34,673 bases of DNA from Gemmatimonadota bacterium (GTDB taxonomy: Bacteria > Gemmatimonadota > Gemmatimonadetes > Longimicrobiales > Gaopeijiaceae), in contig SLCK01000071.1 of assembly GCA_007125845.1 (NCBI GenBank), positions 1-34,673 on the forward strand, given 5' to 3'. A program made the position numbers and the translations under genes. Of this stretch, positions 24,645 through 31,355 are shown piece after piece (within the stretch, counting starts at the first letter, position 1; every line of letters begins with the position of its first letter). Below the pieces are notes generated by a model that saw nothing but the letters and a program-made list of their open reading frames with translations, did not search any database and was not told the origin of the DNA.

Positions 24645-25171
24645 CTTCCGGCTGCCGGCTCGAGCGTCCGGATCTCGTCACGGAGGTCGGCCGCCTTTTC
24701 GAAGTCCTCCAGCTCGACGGCCCGGCGCAGCTTCCTGCGGAGGGCTTCGAGTCGCTGTTCGCGCTCCGACACGGAGGGGTCCGGCGAGAGGTAGACCTTA
24801 CCCAGATGCTGCGAGCCACCGTGCACTCGCCGCAGGAGCCCCCGGAGGTGCAGCTCGAACGACGACCAGCAGTGCGGACACCCCAGTCGGCCCGTCTCCT
24901 TGAACTCGGAGAACTCCAGCCCGCAGAAGGAGCAGGGGCCGACGGCGGTCTCTCGCTCCTCACCCGTTCCGCCGGAAGCACCCTCCGCCTCTCCCTTTCC
25001 GCCCATCTGGGCCAGAAAGTCCGTGAGGGGAAAGTTCTGAGGAACCGACGAGGTCTCGAGCCCCTTCTCCGCGGCGCATTCCTCGCACAGATGCAAAGTC
25101 CGCATCTCCTGATCCACGATCTGAGTCAGATGGATCACGGCATTTCCGGAGCCGCAGTTCTCACAGACCAT
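24641..25171 (-). CDS. mcsA: McsA zinc-finger/UVR adaptor protein
   Basis: The 176-residue protein has two cysteine-rich zinc sites: CENC (3-6) with CEEC (29-32), and CSFC (80-83) with CPHC (98-101). A C-terminal UVR motif (RRAVELEDFEKAADLRDEIR, about 148-167) follows. In Firmicutes McsA activates the arginine kinase McsB and links it to ClpC; the order mcsA-mcsB-clpC is the same here. A good Shine-Dalgarno (GAGGAG, 7 nt spacing) precedes the ATG, and the 78-bp gap to lolD is the likeliest place for a separate promoter, although I see no convincing boxes or CIRCE-type inverted repeat in it. Confidence 0.93.
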   Translation of the reverse strand: MVCENCGSGNAVIHLTQIVDQEMRTLHLCEECAAEKGLETSSVPQNFPLTDFLAQMGGKGEAEGASGGTGEERETAVGPCSFCGLEFSEFKETGRLGCPHCWSSFELHLRGLLRRVHGGSQHLGKVYLSPDPSVSEREQRLEALRRKLRRAVELEDFEKAADLRDEIRTLEPAAGR

Positions 25172-25249
25172 TCGTTCTCCTCAGGCACATCGCACCTGAT
25201 ATGAGCGTCCACGCAGTTGTGCGATCAAGCCCGTGCAGGGTCCGGGGCG

Positions 25250-25981
25250 TCATTGCTCGGCCAGTACTCCATCATCGAGCCGGAGGATCCGGTCGGCCCG
25301 GGACGCCAGCTCGGAGCTGTGGGTCACCAGTATCATGGACAGCTCCCGCTCTTCCCGGAGCCGGAACAGGAGATCGTGCAGCGCATCGCTTGCGCGTGCA
25401 TCCAGATTTCCCGAAGGCTCGTCCGCGAGGAGCACCATCGGCTCGTTCACCAGAGCCCGGGCCACGGCAACTCTCTGTTGCTCCCCACCAGACAGCTGCC
25501 ACGGCTTGTGGGTCACCCTCTGCGCCAACCCCACTGCGGACAAGAGTTCCATCGCCCTCTCTGCGGCCTCCTCCTCGCTTTCCCCTCGGATCAGGCCCGG
25601 GAGCATGACGTTCTCGAGGGCCGAGAACTCTCTCAGCAGATGGTGGAACTGGAAGACGAACCCCACGAAGCGATTTCGGATACGCGCCAGCTCACCCGAG
25701 GTTCGCCCAGCCAGGGGCTCGCCCGCCAAACGGATCTCACCTGAAGTGGGACTGTCGAGGGCACCCATGAGGTGGAGAAAAGTGGACTTCCCCGCCCCCG
25801 AGCTCCCCACGATCGCCACTGCTTCACCCTTGGGGACGCGCAGGTCTACCCCCTGGAGAACGTGGAGTTCGCTGCCGTCGCCGAGAGTGTAGACCTTCCG
25901 TATCCCTTCCGCCTCCAGGGGTACCGGATGCCGCGGTGCGACTCGCCGTTCCCGACCGTTTCCGCTGTGGACGTCACTCAT
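25250..25981 (-). CDS. lolD: Lipoprotein-release ABC transporter ATPase LolD
   Basis: The 243-residue ATPase powers extraction of outer-membrane lipoproteins from the inner membrane. The Walker A GSSGAGKST, Q-loop FVFQFHHLLREFSALEN, signature LSGGEQQRVAVARAL, Walker B VLLADEPSGNLD and switch His in LVTHS are all present. FQFHHLLREFSALENVMLP is typical of LolD within the MacB/FtsE-like group. It overlaps the upstream permease gene by 8 nt, so the pair works together. The first ~20 residues are an unconserved polar extension; the true start may be internal. Confidence 0.92.
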   Translation of the reverse strand: MSDVHSGNGRERRVAPRHPVPLEAEGIRKVYTLGDGSELHVLQGVDLRVPKGEAVAIVGSSGAGKSTFLHLMGALDSPTSGEIRLAGEPLAGRTSGELARIRNRFVGFVFQFHHLLREFSALENVMLPGLIRGESEEEAAERAMELLSAVGLAQRVTHKPWQLSGGEQQRVAVARALVNEPMVLLADEPSGNLDARASDALHDLLFRLREERELSMILVTHSSELASRADRILRLDDGVLAEQ

Positions 25982-27227
25982 TCTTGATCGCCTCGACCGG
26001 TTGGAGGCGAGAGGCCTGAAGAGCCGGGTAGATCGTAGCCAGAAGCGAGATGACGAGGCTCACGGCGACGATGAGGACGATGTCGCTCGGATTCACCGAG
26101 ACGGGAAGGCGATCCACGAAGTAGATGTCGGGGGGAATCTCGATGATTTCGAAGCGGTGTAGGATCCAGGACAGAAAGAGGCCGAACACCGTCCCCAGAA
26201 ACGTGCCAAGTGCGCCGATGGCGGCACCCTGGAGGATGAAGACCGGAAGCACCTGAGCGTCCGACATCCCCATCGACTTGAGGATCCCGATCTCGGCGGT
26301 CCGGTCCACGACCACCATGACGAGAGTGCTCACGATGTTGAAGGCGGCCACCACGACGATCAGGAAAAGGATGACGCCCATCGCGAGCTTCTCGAGCTGG
26401 AGTGCGGAGAACAACGACTGGTGGGTCGTCATCCAGCTCTCTACGAAGTACGGAAGCCCCAGGTGATCCTGGATCCGGTTCCCCACTGCGGTAGCCTCCC
26501 ACGGGTCCGTGAGGCGGACCCCCAATCCCGACACCTGGTCCGTGGCCTGGATTCCCAGGATGCCCTGAACCCAATCGAGGGGGGCATACATGTTGTTCAG
26601 GTCGTACTCGTACATCCCTGTCGAAAAGGTGCCCGTCACTTCGAATTCGCGGACCGCGGGTCGAAGCCCCCCCATCGGGTCCGTGCGGATGTTCTCCAGG
26701 GAGAAGACGAGCAGGCTGTCTCCGGGGAGCACCCCCATGCGGTTCGCGAGCCGGTCGCCGAGGAGGAGCGGAGGCAGCCCCGACTCCGTGCCTGCCAGCG
26801 CATGCGCGCCCTCGATGATCTCCCTCTCCATCTCCGTGACCGCGCCATCCGGCGTGCCCTCGAGCGACACCCCGTACAGGTCCGCCGCCTGTGCGTACTC
26901 GTCTCCGCGCACGATCACCACCTTCGAGAGCGCGAACGGTGCCACCGCCTCCACGTCGGGGAGCTGACGCACGGAGTCGGCCACCGCTCGCCAGTCGCCC
27001 ATTCGGAGCGATGGGCCGCGCTCCAGCACGATGATGTGCGGCGTGGAGCCCAGGATCTTCCCCTGCAGCTCCTCCTGCATTCCGTTCATCACCGCGAGCA
27101 CGACGATGAGGGCGGTCACACCCACGGTGATCCCCCCGAGCGCGATCCAGGTGATGAACGAAAGGAAGCGCCCCTTCTTGCGAGAGGCGAGGTACCGGCG
27201 GGCGACGAACCAGGAGAGGCGAGTCAT
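25974..27227 (-). CDS. LolC/LolE-family lipoprotein-releasing permease
   Basis: The 417-residue permease has the MacB/LolCE architecture: an N-terminal helix (FITWIALGGITVGVTALIVVLAVMNGM across residues ~24-50), a periplasmic domain of about 220 residues, and three C-terminal helices (AMGVILFLIVVVAAFNI, VFILQGAAIGALGTFLG, IVLIVAVSLVISLLATIYPA) ending ALQASRLQPVEAIKNE, the standard family tail. With LolD it would lift lipoproteins from the inner membrane for LolA. Only one permease gene is present, so it may act as a homodimer (LolF-like) or pair with a paralogue elsewhere. It starts 13 nt after lysS with no strong Shine-Dalgarno. Confidence 0.9.
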   Translation of the reverse strand: MTRLSWFVARRYLASRKKGRFLSFITWIALGGITVGVTALIVVLAVMNGMQEELQGKILGSTPHIIVLERGPSLRMGDWRAVADSVRQLPDVEAVAPFALSKVVIVRGDEYAQAADLYGVSLEGTPDGAVTEMEREIIEGAHALAGTESGLPPLLLGDRLANRMGVLPGDSLLVFSLENIRTDPMGGLRPAVREFEVTGTFSTGMYEYDLNNMYAPLDWVQGILGIQATDQVSGLGVRLTDPWEATAVGNRIQDHLGLPYFVESWMTTHQSLFSALQLEKLAMGVILFLIVVVAAFNIVSTLVMVVVDRTAEIGILKSMGMSDAQVLPVFILQGAAIGALGTFLGTVFGLFLSWILHRFEIIEIPPDIYFVDRLPVSVNPSDIVLIVAVSLVISLLATIYPALQASRLQPVEAIKNE

Positions 27228-27240
27228 CTCGAGTGGAGAT

Positions 27241-28782
27241 TCACCCTTCCCGACCTTCCTCCGGGCGGAGGGTCGGAAAGAGGATCACATCGCGGATGGA
27301 TGGGCTGTCGGTGACCAGCGTGACCAGGCGGTCCACTCCGATGCCGACGCCTCCCGTAGGGGGCATCCCATACTCCATGGCCCTCAAGTAGTCTTCGTCG
27401 ATCGGATGGGCCTCCTCGTCTCCGGCATCTCGGAGCTGCGCCTGGGCCTCGAAGCGCGCCCGTTGATCCAGCGGGTCGTTCAACTCGGAGAATGCGTTTG
27501 CGAGCTCCCAACCTCCGATGAAAAGCTCGAAACGCTCGGTCAGAGAGGAATCGCCGCGCTTGTGCTTCGCGAGGGGCGAGAGCTCCACGGGGTAATCGAC
27601 CACGAAGGTTGGTTGAATGAGCTCCGGCTCCACCAGGGCTCCAAACAGTTTGTCGAGGAGTCGACCTCGACCGGCATCGTCGAGGTCCTCCCCAGTCCGC
27701 TCGCGAAGCGCCTGCCGCAGCCCCTCGACGTCCATCTCAGCTGGACTTGTCCCGAGCTTTTTGCCGAGCGCCTCCAGGAAAGCCACCTTCCTGAAGGGCG
27801 GAGAGACGTCGATGTCCCGTTCCTGGTGGACGAAACGCCGGCTCCCGGTCGTTTCCTCCACCACGGAGCCCACCAGCTCCTCGACGAGCTCCATCATGTC
27901 GTGGTAGTCGGCGAATGCCTGATAGAACTCGAGCATGGTGAACTCCGGATTGTGGGAGCGGTCGATCCCCTCATTCCGGAAGTCCTTCCCGATCTCGTAC
28001 ACCCGCTCGAAGCCTCCAACGATGAGCCGCTTCAGATAGAGCTCGTCCGCAATCCGGAGATACAGGGTGGTGTCCAGGGCATTGTGGTAGGTCGTGAAGG
28101 GCCTGGCGGCGGCCCCTCCGTAGATCGGCTGAAGGACGGGAGTCTCGACTTCCAGAAAGCCTCGGGCGTCGAGGAACCGGCGCAGCGCGCTGACCAGGCG
28201 GGTGCGGGTCCGCACGATCTTGCGGACCTCCGGATGCACGGCCAGATCCGCGTACCGCTGGCGGTAGCGCGTCCGGGGGTCGGCGAAGCCGGAGTAGACG
28301 GTTCGCTCACCGGTGTCGGGATCCACCTCTTCCTTCGGGATCGGAAGTGGACGCAGAGACTTCGACAGGAGGGTCCATGAGCCGGCTCTCACGGTGATCT
28401 CCTCGGTCCTGGTACGGAAGACCCGTCCCTCGACCCCGATCCAGTCGCCCAGGTCCAGGAGATTCAGGTCATCGAACGCCTCCTGACCCAGGACGTCGAG
28501 GCGGAAGTAGAGCTGGATTCGCCCTCCTTCGTCCTCGATGTGCGCGAAGGCGCTCTTTCCGTGGCTTCGCCAGCTCATGATCCGGCCGACCACCCGGACT
28601 TCGCTTCCCTCCCCCGACTCGTTGAGATCTCCCTTGCGCTCCGCCTCTGAGTACGCGGAGACGACTTCATCAGACCGGGCGGTCCGGTCGAAACGGTAGG
28701 CGTAGGGCTCGATCCCCCGCTCGCGGAGAGCTTCCAGCTTCTCGCGCCGGGTCCGGAGGAGATGACTCAGCTCCTGGGTCAT
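27241..28782 (-). CDS. lysS: Lysyl-tRNA synthetase, class II
   Basis: The 513-residue class II synthetase charges tRNA-Lys. An N-terminal OB-fold anticodon-binding domain (about 60-165, VRVVGRIMSWRSHGKSAFAHI) precedes the catalytic core with motif 1 around FLDARGFLEVETPVL, motif 2 FRNEGIDRSHNPEFTMLE and motif 3 GVGIGVDRLVTLVTD. The substrate-binding segment AARPFTTYHNALD is characteristic of LysRS II. Its ATG overlaps the prfB stop (ATGA), the same prfB-lysS order as in E. coli. Confidence 0.96.
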   Translation of the reverse strand: MTQELSHLLRTRREKLEALRERGIEPYAYRFDRTARSDEVVSAYSEAERKGDLNESGEGSEVRVVGRIMSWRSHGKSAFAHIEDEGGRIQLYFRLDVLGQEAFDDLNLLDLGDWIGVEGRVFRTRTEEITVRAGSWTLLSKSLRPLPIPKEEVDPDTGERTVYSGFADPRTRYRQRYADLAVHPEVRKIVRTRTRLVSALRRFLDARGFLEVETPVLQPIYGGAAARPFTTYHNALDTTLYLRIADELYLKRLIVGGFERVYEIGKDFRNEGIDRSHNPEFTMLEFYQAFADYHDMMELVEELVGSVVEETTGSRRFVHQERDIDVSPPFRKVAFLEALGKKLGTSPAEMDVEGLRQALRERTGEDLDDAGRGRLLDKLFGALVEPELIQPTFVVDYPVELSPLAKHKRGDSSLTERFELFIGGWELANAFSELNDPLDQRARFEAQAQLRDAGDEEAHPIDEDYLRAMEYGMPPTGGVGIGVDRLVTLVTDSPSIRDVILFPTLRPEEGREG

Positions 28783-29892
28783 GCCACGTCTTCCCTGGCT
28801 CCGAACTGCTTCAGATATGCGTGGATGAACGGATCGATATCACCCTCCATCACGCTGTCGACGTCCCCTGTCTTGAGCTCCGTCCGGTGGTCGTTGACCA
28901 TCGTGTACGGTTGGAAAACATAGGAACGGATCTGGTTCCCCCATCCGATCTCGGTCTTCGTGGCTTCCAGAGCGTCCCGTTCCTTCTCCTTCTCATCGAG
29001 CGCACGCTGGTAGAGGGCTGCCTTGAGCATCTTCATGGCCGTGGCTCGATTCTTATGTTGCGAACGTTCCTGCTGGCAGGAGACCACGATCCCGGTCGGC
29101 TCATGGGTGATGCGGATCGCCGAATCCGTCTTGTTGACGTGCTGCCCTCCGGCTCCGGACGCCCGGAAGGTGTCGACGCGAAGGTCGGATTCGTCGATGT
29201 CGACATCCACTTCCTCGTCCACCTCAGGGTATACAAAGACAGAGGCAAAGGAGGTGTGCCGGCGCGCTTGCGAGTCGAATGGAGAGATCCGCACCAGGCG
29301 GTGGATCCCCTTCTCAGCCTTCAGGAAGCCGAAAGCCGAGTCGCCGGAGATCTCGACACTGGCACCTTTGATTCCTGCTTCCTCACCTGGCTGCAGGTCG
29401 AGAAGTCTGACCTGGTAACCGTGATTCTCGGCCCAGCGCCGGTACATTCGAAGGAGCATCTCGGCCCAGTCCTGGGACTCCGTGCCCCCGGCGCCGGCGT
29501 GGACGGTGAGAATCGCATTGCGGTGGTCATCCTCGCCCTGGAGCATCGTGCGCAACTCGAAATCGGCCACGCCGTTCTCGAGGCGCGGCAGCTCCCGATC
29601 CCACTCCTCCTCGAACTCCGGGTCGGGGTCTTCGCGGAGGAGCTCGGCCAGCTCGAGCAACTCCTCGGCCTTTTCATCGAGGGCCTTCCACGGCTCGACC
29701 CAACCCTTGAGGCGGTTGGTCTCGTCGATGACGCCGCGAGCCTTGTCCGGATCGTCCCAGAAATCCGGTTCGGTCATCCGCGCTTCCAGCTCCTCGATCC
29801 GGCGCCCCCGGTGTTCGAGGTCAAAGATACCCCCTGAGCTCGCGGAGCCTTTCACGGACATCCCTGACCCGACCGACCATTTCCTTGTTCAT
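28779..29892 (-). CDS. prfB: Peptide chain release factor 2 with programmed +1 frameshift
   Basis: Release factor 2 recognises UGA and UAA stops. Translation begins at ATG 29892, preceded by GGAGGG, and reads 23 codons (MNKEMVGRVRDVRERLRELR then GYL) to an in-frame TGA at 29821-29823. After a +1 shift on CTT the frame continues from GAC (29822) as DLEHRGRRIEELEARM and on to the stop at 28779, for about 370 residues. The second frame holds the SPF codon-recognition motif (RISPFDSQARRHTSFASVF) and the GGQ motif (SGAGGQHVNKTDSAIRITH) that triggers hydrolysis. Calling the gene from the internal ATG at 29861 would give a false N-terminus. It heads the lysS-lol-mcs run. Confidence 0.96.
29820..29835 (-). 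promoter_or_regulatory. prfB autoregulatory +1 frameshift site
   Basis: The minus-strand sequence AGGGGGTATCTTTGAC contains an internal Shine-Dalgarno (AGGGGG, 29830-29835), the slippery CTT (29824-29826) and the UGA stop with a following C. It is identical to the classical RF2 recoding site: low RF2 lets the ribosome slip to +1, high RF2 ends translation at UGA. Confidence 0.95.
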
Positions 29893-29924
29893 GTCTTCCC
29901 TCCACTCGATTCGGCGTGCGAATT

Positions 29925-29940
29925 CGGATCGGTCGATCCG
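29925..29940 (-). repeat. Inverted repeat in the prfB leader
   Basis: CGGATCG and CGATCCG flank two bases 33 nt upstream of the prfB start codon. A shorter inverted repeat (ATTCG/CGAAT) lies between it and the Shine-Dalgarno. The 232-bp gap 29893-30124 around it holds no gene that I can support and no convincing -10/-35 pair. The repeat could be an operator or RNA hairpin, or chance. Confidence 0.35.
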
Positions 29941-30124
29941 GATCCCGTTCTCGCAACAAAGTAGGGGCCGTCCTCACACACCGGACTGACCCCTCACGAC
30001 CAAGATGCCCTCTGAGAATTCCTGGAGTGCCTCACCGGGCCCTTCACAAAGAAAGATACCTGTCCTTCGAAGGGGGTTCAACACGAACCCGGGAGGGACC
30101 CGCTCGAGGCTTTCCTTCCTGAAT

Positions 30125-31132
30125 CTACGACAACCCCGGTACTCCGGGGGGAGCGTCGGACGACGGTGCCGGAGCCACGGGTTCGTCGTCCATGCGCTCC
30201 GAACGCCTTCGATCGACGACGTAGACCGATCCCGGAAGGGTCTTGGCATACGCCTTCATCTCTCCGGCAAGCTCGCTGGCCTGCGCGGTATGAGTGAATT
30301 CCTGAAACTGGTTCGTGACGACGCCGATCGACAGAGTCATCAAGGGGATCCGATGGATGGTGCCCCTCCGATCTCGCCCCAGGAAGTACCCCGTCGCACG
30401 GTCCTCTTCGGAATACTGGTAGGGGATGAGGTCGTCAAAGAGGACGATGATCTCGTCGCACGTGCGCTCCATGTGCTCAAGGGAGACCGAGAAGAGGAAG
30501 TCGTCGCCGCCGATGTGCCCCACGAACCCCCCGGGGGCCAGAGCCCTCACCACGTCTCGCAGAATGATGGATAGGAGGAAGATCACACGATCGCCCCGAT
30601 TGTACCCGTAGCGGTCGTTGAACTCCTTGAAGTTGTCCAGGTCGGCGTAACAGAGTGCGAACCGACCTCCGCTCTCGATCCTCCTGCCCATATCCATCCG
30701 GATCTGAGTGGTGCCCGGCAGCCTGGTGGTCGGATGCACAGAAACGTCTCGCGCGGCCCGGCGAAGGAGGAGGTCGAACCTGAGGTAGCTCTCGCGCTCC
30801 GGTGCCGCATCCTGGACCACTTCGTCCGCACCCGCTTCAAGACCTAGCGTGGCGAGATTCGACGGCGCCTGCGGCACCAACATTGCCACCGGGATGATTG
30901 CCGAAAACGGGTCGTGCTTCAGCCTGGCACACAGCTCCAGAGCTGCCTTGGGATCCGGGCCCGCGTCGAGGATCAGGCTTGCCGGAAAGGAGCGGTTGAC
31001 CCTCTGGACCACTTCCTCGCACGTTGCGACCGGGACCAGATCGAGCTGGTGATCTCGTGCAAAGCGCCTGAGGAGCTCCGGGGGCTCTCCGCGGCCGCCG
31101 TCGAAGAAGAGGAGACTGCGCTCCGCCGCCAT
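30125..31132 (-). CDS. Receiver-GGDEF protein with GGDDF variant
   Basis: The 335-residue protein has an N-terminal receiver-like domain (about 5-125). The phospho-acceptor Asp56 is present in LILDAG, but the acidic pair at the N-terminus is reduced to FFDGG and the conserved Lys near VVQDAAP is absent, so it is a degenerate receiver. A GGDEF-type domain follows (about 135-310) with CYADLDNFKEFNDRYGYNRGD. The signature reads GGDDF (208-212), with Asp for the usual fourth-position Glu, and no RxxD inhibitory site precedes it. It may make, bind or merely respond to cyclic di-GMP. A proline-rich tail ends the protein. It has its own candidate promoter and sits alone between rnr and prfB. Confidence 0.8.
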   Translation of the reverse strand: MAAERSLLFFDGGRGEPPELLRRFARDHQLDLVPVATCEEVVQRVNRSFPASLILDAGPDPKAALELCARLKHDPFSAIIPVAMLVPQAPSNLATLGLEAGADEVVQDAAPERESYLRFDLLLRRAARDVSVHPTTRLPGTTQIRMDMGRRIESGGRFALCYADLDNFKEFNDRYGYNRGDRVIFLLSIILRDVVRALAPGGFVGHIGGDDFLFSVSLEHMERTCDEIIVLFDDLIPYQYSEEDRATGYFLGRDRRGTIHRIPLMTLSIGVVTNQFQEFTHTAQASELAGEMKAYAKTLPGSVYVVDRRRSERMDDEPVAPAPSSDAPPGVPGLS

Positions 31133-31210
31133 CGGCTATCCGGTTGGGAAGTGGGGATTTGGAAGAAGTCTCGACAAGGCCTGGCGGGGCTGTGCCCGTG
31201 CCGCGACCAG

Positions 31211-31237
31211 GGTATACTCGCGTTCGAGGGAAGTCAA
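31211..31237 (-). promoter_or_regulatory. Candidate promoter of the GGDEF gene
   Basis: On the minus strand TTGACT (31232-31237) and TATACC (31211-31216) match the sigma70 boxes 5/6 and 4/6. The 15-base spacer is short. The site lies ~80 bp before the ATG, inside the 223-bp gap after rnr, which otherwise holds nothing I can support. Confidence 0.38.
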
Positions 31238-31355
31238 ACCCAGCACGACCAACGGAACCCGTGGCGTTGCCTCTCCCCGGGCTCCCCTTTCCACCTCGGC
31301 TCTTGCCGGCCGGCATTCGGGACGCGCGAGGAGCCAAGGTCTTATCCGGCGCCGT

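Noticed and set aside
25172-25249. Possible promoter or CtsR/CIRCE-type operator before mcsA
   Set aside because: TTGATC and ATATCA are 20 bases apart, too far for a good promoter, and no direct heptad or CIRCE inverted repeat is present.
29974-30249. 91-residue minus-strand frame between the GGDEF gene and prfB
   Set aside because: Half of it overlaps the GGDEF gene out of frame; the remainder is too short and unsupported to call.
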